A DNA stretch of 64,000 nt from DASPWV01 sp046726375 (GTDB taxonomy: Bacteria > Acidobacteriota > Vicinamibacteria > Vicinamibacterales > UBA2999). Of the stretch, positions 55,921-62,973 are shown one piece after another. The stretch is from NCBI GenBank assembly GCA_046726375.1, contig JBKPAJ010000023.1, positions 1-64,000 of the forward strand, given 5' to 3'. The translations under genes were made by a program, and so were the position numbers. The first letter of the stretch is position 1, and each line of letters starts with the position of its first letter. A model generated the notes under the pieces. The model was not told the origin of the DNA and ran no database searches. It saw only the letters and a list, made by a program, of their open reading frames with translations.

Positions 55921-57014
55921 CGGTCGCCTACCCTTCGCAGCGCGAGACCGACCGCGACAGCCGCGAGCGGCGCCATTTCGTCGGGGCTGGCAGCGAGCTT
56001 GTTGACGTCGAAGAGAATCTGCCGGAACGGATCGAAGAGCTCGACCTGCGTGTCGAAGCGCTCGCGCAGGCTTTCCATGAAGCCTTCAACGCGTGACGCG
56101 CCGCCGCTCAGCATGATGAGGTCGATGTGATCGCTCGAGGCCGTGGCCTTGAAGAAGTCGAACGTCTTCTCCACTTCGAGCAGCACGTTGTCGGTCATCG
56201 CGCGCAGCACCGGGCGCGCATCCTCGTAGCTCACGCCGTCGACGTTGTCGCGCTTCTTCAGGTCTTCGGCCGACTCGAACGGAAGACGGAGCTCTTTCTG
56301 AAGCGCTTCGGTAAACGCGTTGCCACCCATCGAGATGTCGCGCGTGAAGACCGACTGCGATCCGGCGAGAATGTTGATGTTGATCGCGCTCGCGCCGGCG
56401 TTGAGCAGCACCACCACCGCGTTCGACGAGTAGCCGTAATTGGCTTCGTAGGCGTTCTGCAGCGCGAACGCGTCCACATCCACGATCACCGGCGAGCGAC
56501 CCGCCTGCGTGATCACGTTCGTGTAATCCGCGATCTTGTCTTTCTTGGCGGCGACGAGCAGCACTTCCATCGTCCCCTGGCCATCGCCGCCGCGCGCGCC
56601 GTTGATGATCTGGTAATCGAGATTGACATCCTGGATGTCGAACGGGATGTACTGCTCGGCCTCCCAGTAGATCGCCTCGGAGAGCTCGCTCTCGGTCATC
56701 ACCGGCAACGTGATCTTCTTGACGATCACCGAGTTGCCGGAGAGCGAGGCGGCGACGTCCTTCCCCTTGAACTGCTTGGTCGAAAACAGGCGGCCTACCG
56801 AGTCGGTCACCGCGCCCGAGTCGATGATCGAGCCATCGACGATGCTGTCGGGCGGGACCGGTTGCACGGCGATCGCAGAGACCCGATAATTCTTGCCGCT
56901 CGGCTTCAGCTCGATCGCTTTGACCGTGTTCGATCCGATGTCGAGCCCGACGAGGCTTTTGCTTCGGTTAAACAGCACCCTTTCACTCGCTTTCCGAACG
57001 TTCGTCGCGAACAT
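55917..57014 (-). CDS. pilM: Type IV pilus assembly ATPase-fold protein PilM
   Basis: Cytoplasmic FtsA/actin-like protein that binds PilN, 365 aa. LVGLDIGSNTVKAIEL (phosphate 1), VVIVDVDAFALQNAYE-like VDVDAFALQNAYE, ISMGGNAFTEAL and MLSGGASRVEGF (adenosine motif). First gene of pilMNOPQ; a GGAGGAG SD lies before the ATG. Confidence 0.94.
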   Translation of the reverse strand: MFATNVRKASERVLFNRSKSLVGLDIGSNTVKAIELKPSGKNYRVSAIAVQPVPPDSIVDGSIIDSGAVTDSVGRLFSTKQFKGKDVAASLSGNSVIVKKITLPVMTESELSEAIYWEAEQYIPFDIQDVNLDYQIINGARGGDGQGTMEVLLVAAKKDKIADYTNVITQAGRSPVIVDVDAFALQNAYEANYGYSSNAVVVLLNAGASAININILAGSQSVFTRDISMGGNAFTEALQKELRLPFESAEDLKKRDNVDGVSYEDARPVLRAMTDNVLLEVEKTFDFFKATASSDHIDLIMLSGGASRVEGFMESLRERFDTQVELFDPFRQILFDVNKLAASPDEMAPLAAVAVGLALRRVGDR

Positions 57015-57479
57015 TCGCTCCTCCGCCGTTCACGAACTTGGCGGCCCGGGCTGACGGCCGAGCTCCGCAAACTCGATACCACCTCGTCCGTTCGTGCCAA
57101 ATTCGTTGAAACTCGCCCGGAATGCCACTTTTCGTATCCGACGAGCTGGCCTGTGGTGAACGGCCGAGCTACAGAAATGCAATCGGCCGTACGAAATCTG
57201 GATTGCAAGCTGTGCAGTCTCAGAACACCCCATACCGCTTTGGGGAGACTGGCTCGTCCGGCTGAGTTATCGGCGGCAGAGCGCGATATATGAAAGACGC
57301 GGCAACTGCGGTGCGCGGCCCGAGCGATCATCGGGAGTCCAGATGCGCAGTTGGTCCCGAGCGAGCGCACACGAGTGTTGCGGTGAGCGAGCACAAGTGA
57401 GCCCTCCCCCTGAGCGAGCGAACGCGAGTCGACGGGCGAAAGGCTTGTCGTGAGCGAACCGATGGAGTCGACCGGCGCT
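57015..57479. other. Divergent pilM-rplM spacer, left part
   Basis: No gene recognised. ACGGCCGAGCT occurs twice (about 57054 and 57161), TGCAATC / GATTGCA (7-bp arms) flank 57177-57207, and GAGCGAGCG-type repetition runs from about 57357 to 57470. No clear promoter for pilM could be picked out. Confidence 0.5.
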
Positions 57480-57508
57480 TTGACTATTCCGCCAACTCGT
57501 CGTATCAT
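57480..57508 (+). promoter_or_regulatory. Sigma70-type promoter of rplM-rpsI-rpsB
   Basis: TTGACT (57480-57485), 17-bp spacer, TATCAT (57503-57508). Predicted start near 57515, giving a leader of about 195 nt before rplM. Confidence 0.7.
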
Positions 57509-57540
57509 TTGCGTTTGCCGTCATCGAGACGGTCGATGTA

Positions 57541-57695
57541 ATGGGGCGGCTTCGCCCTGTGGCGCAGCGTTCTTGTCCGCCCATCGCTGGAGCGGAGGGA
57601 AGCCGCGCCCTTGAAATCGCGTGGCTTGAACCACGCCTTTGTAGTGGCGCAGCGTTCTCAACCGCGCTCGCTTAAGCGGGGCGGAGGCCGCGCCG
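57541..57695 (+). repeat. Duplicated structured element in the rplM leader
   Basis: TGGCGCAGCGTTCT begins two related units of about 52 bp (57559-57610 and 57643-57695), each ending in GCCGCGCC. Between them GCGTGG-CTTGAA-CCACGC (57619-57636) is a perfect hairpin. It may be a leader regulatory structure or REP-like insertions. Confidence 0.65.
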
Positions 57696-57710
57696 CCAGG
57701 ATCCCTAACA

Positions 57711-58142
57711 ATGCGCAGTTTCGTTGCAACCCCGAAGACCGTGTCTCGCCGCTGGCACGTCATTGACGCCGACGGCCAGGTCCTCGGCCGGATTGCTACC
57801 TGTGCGGCGCGCCTGCTTCAGGGCAAGCACAAGGCTACCTATACGCCGTTCCTCGACACCGGCGACCACGTCGTGATCGTGAATGCCGCGAAAGTGAAGC
57901 TCACAGGCCGCAAGGAAGACCAAAAGGTGTATCGCCGCCACAGCGGCTATCTCGGAGGCCTCAAGGAAGAGCGTGCCGGCAAAGTGCGCACGCAGCATCC
58001 CACGCGCCTCGTCGAAGAGGCCGTGCGCGGCATGTTGCCGAAGACAAAACTCGGGGACGCGATGTATCGAAAGTTGAAAGTGTACGCGGGCAAGGATCAC
58101 CCGCATCAGGCCCAGCAACCAACTGCTCACGAGGTGGCGTAA
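57711..58142 (+). CDS. rplM: Ribosomal protein L13
   Basis: 50S subunit protein uL13, 143 aa. WHVIDADGQVLGRIAT, GKHKATYTPFLDTGDHVVIVNA (displayed in part), RHSGYLGGLK and AVRGMLPKTKLGDAMYRKL. Followed by rpsI after 3 nt, the conserved bacterial pair. Confidence 0.97.
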   Translation: MRSFVATPKTVSRRWHVIDADGQVLGRIATCAARLLQGKHKATYTPFLDTGDHVVIVNAAKVKLTGRKEDQKVYRRHSGYLGGLKEERAGKVRTQHPTRLVEEAVRGMLPKTKLGDAMYRKLKVYAGKDHPHQAQQPTAHEVA

Positions 58143-58145
58143 ATC

Positions 58146-58538
58146 TTGGCAGCACTTCAGTACTACGCAACAGGGCGCCGCAAGGAATCAACGGCGCGGG
58201 TTTTCCTCCGACCGGGCAAAGGCACCATCACCGTCAACTACCGCGAGTTCGCCAACTACTTCCCCACCGAAGCGTTGCGCGTGCAGGTTCGCCAGCCGCT
58301 GCAGCTCACCGAAGCGGGCGATAAATTCGACGTGGTGTGCACCGTGGACGGCGGCGGCGTCACCGGCCAGGCCGGCGCGATTCGTCTCGGCATCGCGCGC
58401 GCGCTCGTGGAGTTCAACGCGGAGCTGCGCCCTCGTCTGAAGAAAGAAGGACTGCTAACGCGCGACGCGCGCGCCAAGGAGCGCAAGAAGTACGGGATGG
58501 CTGGAGCACGCAAGCGCTTCCAGTTCAGTAAGCGTTAA
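58146..58538 (+). CDS. rpsI: Ribosomal protein S9
   Basis: 30S subunit protein uS9, 130 aa, TTG start. YATGRRKESTARVFLRPG at the N-terminus and the basic C-terminal tail KKYGMAGARKRFQFSKR reaching the P-site tRNA. GVTGQAGAIRLGIARAL is the central signature. Confidence 0.97.
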   Translation: MAALQYYATGRRKESTARVFLRPGKGTITVNYREFANYFPTEALRVQVRQPLQLTEAGDKFDVVCTVDGGGVTGQAGAIRLGIARALVEFNAELRPRLKKEGLLTRDARAKERKKYGMAGARKRFQFSKR

Positions 58539-58561
58539 CGCACGTTATGGATGGAGGACAT

Positions 58562-59380
58562 TTGACCCCGCTCGCGATGAAAGACCTGCTCGAAGCAGGC
58601 GTGCATTTCGGCCACCAGACCAAGCGCTGGAATCCCAAGATGAAGCCCTACATCTTCGGGGAGCGCAGCGGCATCTATATTCTCGACCTCGGCAAAACGG
58701 TCCGGATGTTCAAGACGGCCGAAGATTTCGTGCGTCAGCTCGCGGCCGAGGGCAAGACGGTGCTGTTTGTCGGCACCAAGCGGCAGGCACAGGACGTCAT
58801 CGCGGAAGAAGCCACGCGCTCGGGCATGTATTACGTCAACGAGCGCTGGCTGGGCGGTCTCCTCACCAACTTCACGACCATTCAGCGCAGCATCGCGCGT
58901 CTGCGCGACCTCGAAGCGATGGCCACCGACGGCCGCTACGAGTTCATGCCGAAAAAGGAGATCGCGCGCGCGGAAAAAGAAAAGCGCAAGCTGCTGAAGA
59001 ACCTCGAAGGCATCCGCAACATGTCGCGGCTTCCCGACGCGCTCTTCGTGGTGGACACGCGCAAGGAAAAGATCGCGGTTGACGAAGCGCGCAAGCTGAA
59101 GATTCCCGTGATCGGTATCGTCGACACCAACTGCGATCCCGACGAAGTCGACTTCGCGATTCCTGGCAACGACGATGCGCTGCGAGCGATCCGGTTGTTT
59201 GCGGCACGCGTCGCCGACGTGATCCTCGACGGCCGCGGCGAGCGCGAATCCGCGCTGGCCGAACAGGCGCAGGCCGAGGCCGAAGCGGTGGCCGCCGAAG
59301 AGGCGAACCGTACGGTCCGGCCGGCTAACCTGCGCCGCCCGCAGCGCGCAAGCGAAACGCCGACGCCGGCAACCCCATAA
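58562..59380 (+). CDS. rpsB: Ribosomal protein S2
   Basis: 30S subunit protein uS2, 272 aa from TTG 58562. An ATG at 58547 is in frame, but GGAGGA (58552-58557) lies properly spaced before the TTG and family N-termini match TPLAMKDLLEAGVHFGHQT. Further blocks: RWNPKMKPYIFGERSGIYI and VDTNCDPDEVDFAIPGNDDA. The C-terminal 30 residues are an Ala/Glu-rich extension. Confidence 0.96.
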   Translation: MTPLAMKDLLEAGVHFGHQTKRWNPKMKPYIFGERSGIYILDLGKTVRMFKTAEDFVRQLAAEGKTVLFVGTKRQAQDVIAEEATRSGMYYVNERWLGGLLTNFTTIQRSIARLRDLEAMATDGRYEFMPKKEIARAEKEKRKLLKNLEGIRNMSRLPDALFVVDTRKEKIAVDEARKLKIPVIGIVDTNCDPDEVDFAIPGNDDALRAIRLFAARVADVILDGRGERESALAEQAQAEAEAVAAEEANRTVRPANLRRPQRASETPTPATP

Positions 59381-59404
59381 GTCCCAAGAGGGGTGAGTTT
59401 AGGA

Positions 59405-59434
59405 GCGCCGGCTGTATTTCGGCCGGCGCTTTTT
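59405..59434 (+). terminator. Intrinsic terminator/attenuator between rpsB and tsf
   Basis: Perfect 8-bp stem GCGCCGGC / GCCGGCGC (59405-59412, 59422-59429), 9-nt loop, then TTTTT (59430-59434). It lies only 17 bp before the tsf start, so it should lower tsf relative to rpsB. Confidence 0.8.
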
Positions 59435-59450
59435 CTGTACCGAGGAACCC

Positions 59451-60050
59451 ATGGCTACGATTACTGCGGACCAAGTAAAACAACTTCGCGACAAAACTGG
59501 GGCGGGCATGATGGATTGCAAGACGGCCCTTACCGAATCCAGCGGTGACTTCGACAAGGCCGTCGAACATCTTCGCAAGAAAGGGCTCGCCTCGGCCGCC
59601 AAACGCGCGGGTCGCGCCGCGAAGGACGGCATGATCGGCCACTACATCCACATGGGCGGCAAGGTCGGTGTCCTCGTCGAGGTGAACTGCGAAACCGACT
59701 TCGCCGCGCGCACCGAAGATTTCCAGACGCTCGCGAAGGAACTCGCGATGCACGTCGCGGCGGCCGATCCGCGCTACGTCAAGCGCGAGGACATTCCGGC
59801 CGAGGTTGTGGAGAAGGAAAAGGAGATCTTTCGCGCGCAGGCTGCGGGCAAGCCCGCAAACGTCGTGGAAAAAATCGTCGAAGGCAAACTCGAGAGCTAC
59901 TACTCGCAGGTGTGCCTGATGGATCAGCCCTCGGTCCGTGATCCGAACATTACGATCAAGCAGATGATCGCAAACGCCGCGGCGAAGACGGGGGAGAATG
60001 TGACAGTCTCGCGTTTTGTCCGATTCAAGTTAGGAGAGCTCGCTGAATAA
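59451..60050 (+). CDS. tsf: Elongation factor Ts
   Basis: Nucleotide exchange factor for EF-Tu, 199 aa, the short form. UBA-like N-terminus (VKQLRDKTGAGMMDCKTAL), core NCETDFAARTEDF and the C-terminal module VCLMDQPSVRDPNITIKQM. SD GAGGA precedes the ATG. Confidence 0.97.
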   Translation: MATITADQVKQLRDKTGAGMMDCKTALTESSGDFDKAVEHLRKKGLASAAKRAGRAAKDGMIGHYIHMGGKVGVLVEVNCETDFAARTEDFQTLAKELAMHVAAADPRYVKREDIPAEVVEKEKEIFRAQAAGKPANVVEKIVEGKLESYYSQVCLMDQPSVRDPNITIKQMIANAAAKTGENVTVSRFVRFKLGELAE

Positions 60051-60153
60051 TGGCGAATCTGGAGATTTGGCGATCTCGAGATTTGGAGAGGATTTGGTGA
60101 TCAGGCCAGATCGTCTCCAAATCTCCACATCTCCAGATCTCCAAATTCACGGA
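60051..60153. repeat. TCTCCAAATC hairpin in tsf-pyrH spacer
   Basis: GAATCTGGAGATTTGG on the left pairs with CCAGATCTCCAAATTC on the right; further GGAGATTTGG / CCAAATCTCC units between them. Same family as 19713-19911. Confidence 0.88.
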
Positions 60154-60154
60154 C

Positions 60155-60160
60155 TATAAT
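60155..60160 (+). promoter_or_regulatory. -10 box of pyrH (leaderless candidate)
   Basis: Perfect TATAAT whose last base is 8 nt before the GTG start at 60169. No -35 match. Predicted start at or within 2 nt of the initiation codon. Confidence 0.55.
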
Positions 60161-60168
60161 CCGCTTGC

Positions 60169-60897
60169 GTGTCCGAGCCGTCTGAACCCTCTTACCGACG
60201 CATCCTTCTCAAACTTTCCGGCGAGGCGCTGATGGGCGATCAGGCCTACGGCATCGATCCCGCCGTGGCCACCCGCATCGCGCAGGACATTCTCGAGATT
60301 CAGGCGCTCGGTGTGCAGGCCGCCATCGTGATCGGAGGCGGCAACATCTTCCGCGGCCTGGCTGCGAGCGCGCGCGGGATGGACCGTTCCACCGCCGACT
60401 ATATGGGTATGCTTGCCACGGTGATCAACGCGCTCGCGCTGCAGGACGCGCTCGAGGCGCAGGGCGTGCCCACGCGCGTGCTGACGGCCATTGAAATGCG
60501 CGCCGTCGCCGAACCATTCATCCGCCGCCGCGCGATCCGCCATCTCGAGAAAGGCCGCGTCGTCCTGTTCGCCGCGGGCACCGGCAATCCGTACTTCACG
60601 ACGGATACGGCCGCGGCGCTCCGCGCCATGGAGATCAAAGCCGAAGTGATTCTGAAGGCGACGAAGGTCGATGGCATCTACACCGAGGATCCGGTAAAGA
60701 ATCCGCATGCGGTCAAGTTCGAGCGCATCTCGTATCTGCAGGTACTGCAGCAGCGGCTCCAGGTCATGGATGCCACCGCAATTTCGTTGTGCATGGACAA
60801 CAAACTGCCCATCGTCGTCTTTAATCTGAAGGTGCCGGGCAACATCCGTCGCGTAGTGATGGGTGACGAGGAAGTTGGGACGACGGTGACCGCGTAA
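60169..60897 (+). CDS. pyrH: UMP kinase
   Basis: Hexameric bacterial UMP kinase, 242 aa. RILLKLSGEALMG, VIGGGNIFRG, MDRSTADYMGMLATVINALAL-like stretch (shown in part), FAAGTGNPYFTTDTAA and KATKVDGIYTEDP. GTG start, no SD visible. Conserved order rpsB-tsf-pyrH-frr. Confidence 0.97.
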   Translation: MSEPSEPSYRRILLKLSGEALMGDQAYGIDPAVATRIAQDILEIQALGVQAAIVIGGGNIFRGLAASARGMDRSTADYMGMLATVINALALQDALEAQGVPTRVLTAIEMRAVAEPFIRRRAIRHLEKGRVVLFAAGTGNPYFTTDTAAALRAMEIKAEVILKATKVDGIYTEDPVKNPHAVKFERISYLQVLQQRLQVMDATAISLCMDNKLPIVVFNLKVPGNIRRVVMGDEEVGTTVTA

Positions 60898-60898
60898 A

Positions 60899-60930
60899 GT
60901 TACAAGTTCAAAGTTCAAAGTTCAAAGTTG
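60899..60930. repeat. CAAAGTT heptamer repeat
   Basis: GTTCAAA heptamers, four units, in the 46-bp pyrH-frr spacer. Same heptamer as the 29-bp inverted repeat at 17702-17840. Confidence 0.8.
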
Positions 60931-60943
60931 AGGCAGTTGAGCT

Positions 60944-61513
60944 ATGGAAGCGAGTGACATTAAGAGCTTGTTTGCCGAAGTCAAAAAACGGATGGATGGG
61001 CAAATCGACTTCGTCCGCAAGGAACTCGCCGGCGTGCGCACGGGACGCGCGACTACGGGACTGCTCGACAGCGTGCATGTCGACGCCTACGGATCGAAGA
61101 TGCCCCTGAATCAGGTGGCGTCGCTCTCGGTGCCCGAACCCGCGATGATCATCGCGCAGCCGTTCGATCCCACGCTGATGGCCACGATCGAAAAAGCGAT
61201 TCGCGCGTCGGATCTCGGCCTCAACCCGTCGAACGACGGCAAGGTGATCCGGATTCCGATTCCGGCGCTTACCGATGAACGGCGCAAGGAGCTGTCGCGT
61301 CACGTCCACAAGCTCACCGAGGAGGGCCGCAATCACATCCGTACCGTCCGCCGCGACGCGAACGATAAGCTCAAAAAGATGCTGAAGGATCATCAGATCT
61401 CGGAAGACGACGAAAAGCGGGCGATTGCGGAGGTGCAGAAGATCACCGATCTGCACATCAAGTCGCTTGATGATCTGCAGCAGAAAAAGGACGCGGAATT
61501 GCTAGGAAAGTGA
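60944..61513 (+). CDS. frr: Ribosome recycling factor
   Basis: Splits post-termination ribosomes with EF-G, 189 aa. VRTGRATTGLLDSVHVDAYG, PLNQVASLSVPE, PIPALTDERRKELSRHVHKL (20-residue block) and the C-terminal three-helix bundle end. Confidence 0.97.
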   Translation: MEASDIKSLFAEVKKRMDGQIDFVRKELAGVRTGRATTGLLDSVHVDAYGSKMPLNQVASLSVPEPAMIIAQPFDPTLMATIEKAIRASDLGLNPSNDGKVIRIPIPALTDERRKELSRHVHKLTEEGRNHIRTVRRDANDKLKKMLKDHQISEDDEKRAIAEVQKITDLHIKSLDDLQQKKDAELLGK

Positions 61514-61514
61514 C

Positions 61515-61690
61515 ACGTGAATGTGGAGATCTCGCGATCTGGAGATTTGGAGAAAATGTGGAGATTTGGAAATGTGGAGACTGGGACATGTGGAGATCTT
61601 GAAATGTGGAGATTTGGAAAATCTGAAAATCTGGTGATCTCCAAATTTTCTCCAAATCTCCACATCACCAAATCTCCAGATTCGGAGATC
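61515..61690. repeat. Large TCTCCAAATC hairpin in frr-thrC spacer
   Basis: The left 120 bp are GTGGAGATTTGGAAA-type units, the right 60 bp their complement (CTCCAAATTTTCTCC, AAATCTCCACATCACC). Outer ends AATCTGGAGATTTGG-like and CCAAATCTCCAGATT pair. Same family as 19713-19911. Confidence 0.9.
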
Positions 61691-61698
61691 AGCGCGCG

Positions 61699-62874
61699 GT
61701 GAGGTTTTTCACGCACCTAGAGTGTGCTTCTCAGTGCGGTGCGGGTCCCTTCAATCCGCGCGACCGTCACTTTCTCTGTCCTTCATGTGAACTGCCGCTC
61801 CTGGCCCGCTACGATCTGAACGCGGCGCGCGCGTGGCGGCGCGACTCGCTGCTCGGCCGCGAGGCGAACATGTGGCGCTATCGCGAGATGATGCCGCTTC
61901 TGCCAGGGGACACGGCGATCACGCTAGGTGAAGGGTTCACGCCGCTGCCCTGGGCGAAGCGTCTTGGACAGGCGCTTGGACTGCATCGCCTTTACATCAA
62001 GGACGAATCGCTCAATCCCACCAACTCGTTCAAGGCGCGCGGTCTGTCGGCGGCAATCACCCGCGCGAAGGCGCTTGGCGCGGAGACCATTGCGTTGCCC
62101 ACTGCCGGCAACGCTGGCAACGCCGCCGCTGCGTACTCGGCGGCGGCCGGCCTCGCCTGCAAGGTCTTCATCCCTCGCGACGCGAAGAGGCCCTTCATCG
62201 ACGAGTGCCGGCTGTACGGCGCCGACGTGACGCTCGTCGACGGACTGATCACCGACGCCGGACGGATGGCGGCCGAACAGGGCAAACCGCTTGGTTGGTA
62301 CGACGTGTCCACACTGAAGGAGCCGTATCGCGTCGAAGGGAAGAAAACGATGGGATACGAGCTCGCCGAGCAGTTCGAGTGGCGCCTGCCCGATTGGATC
62401 ATCTATCCAACCGGCGGCGGTACCGGACTCGTCGGGATGTGGAAGGCGTTCGACGAGCTCGAGGCGATCGGCTGGATCGAGCCCGGGCATCGTCCAAAGA
62501 TGGTGTCGGTGCAGTCAACCGGTTGCGCGCCGATCGTTCGCGCGTTTGAAAGCGGAGCGCAACGCGCCGCGCCGTGGGCCGACGCCCACACGGCCGCCGA
62601 CGGCCTGCGCGTGCCGCGCGCGATCGGCGATTTCCTGATCCTCCGCGCCATCCGGGAAAGCGCCGGCACCGCTGTCGCCGTTCCGGACTCGCAGATGATC
62701 GACGACATGATCGAGATCGGAAAGCACGAGGGGATCTCCGCCGCGCCCGAAGGCGGCGCCGCGCTGAGCGCGATTCGCAAGCTCGTCGTAGAGGGAAAGA
62801 TTCAGCGCGACGAAACGGTGGTGCTGTTCAACACGGGCGGGGCTTTGAAGTACCTGGATGTGTTGCGCAGGTAG
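61699..62874 (+). CDS. thrC: Threonine synthase
   Basis: PLP enzyme converting O-phosphohomoserine to threonine, 391 aa, the fold-II short type. N-terminal Cys-rich segment (Cys9, Cys13, then CPSC) like a rubredoxin zinc finger. PLP lysine in NPTNSFKARG, PTAGNAGNAAAAYSA, and the phosphate loop PTGGGTGLVG. GTG start just after a repeat; start choice is moderately sure. Confidence 0.93.
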   Translation: MRFFTHLECASQCGAGPFNPRDRHFLCPSCELPLLARYDLNAARAWRRDSLLGREANMWRYREMMPLLPGDTAITLGEGFTPLPWAKRLGQALGLHRLYIKDESLNPTNSFKARGLSAAITRAKALGAETIALPTAGNAGNAAAAYSAAAGLACKVFIPRDAKRPFIDECRLYGADVTLVDGLITDAGRMAAEQGKPLGWYDVSTLKEPYRVEGKKTMGYELAEQFEWRLPDWIIYPTGGGTGLVGMWKAFDELEAIGWIEPGHRPKMVSVQSTGCAPIVRAFESGAQRAAPWADAHTAADGLRVPRAIGDFLILRAIRESAGTAVAVPDSQMIDDMIEIGKHEGISAAPEGGAALSAIRKLVVEGKIQRDETVVLFNTGGALKYLDVLRR

Positions 62875-62972
62875 CTAAATCTCCAAATTCAAGAATCTCC
62901 AGATTTTCAATCTTCAACTCTCCAGATTCTCTCCAAATCCCCAGATCACCAGATCTCGAGATTCACGTTTCA
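62875..62972. repeat. TCTCCAAATC-type repeat between thrC and pfkA
   Basis: CTAAATCTCCAAATTC, AATCTCCAGATT and CTCTCCAGATTCTC units fill the spacer between the two convergent genes. Same family as 19713-19911. Confidence 0.85.
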
Positions 62973-62973
62973 C

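Noticed and set aside
57080..57115. TGGCACG upstream of pilM on the minus strand, like a sigma54 -24 element
   Set aside because: No matching -12 TTGC follows at the required spacing.
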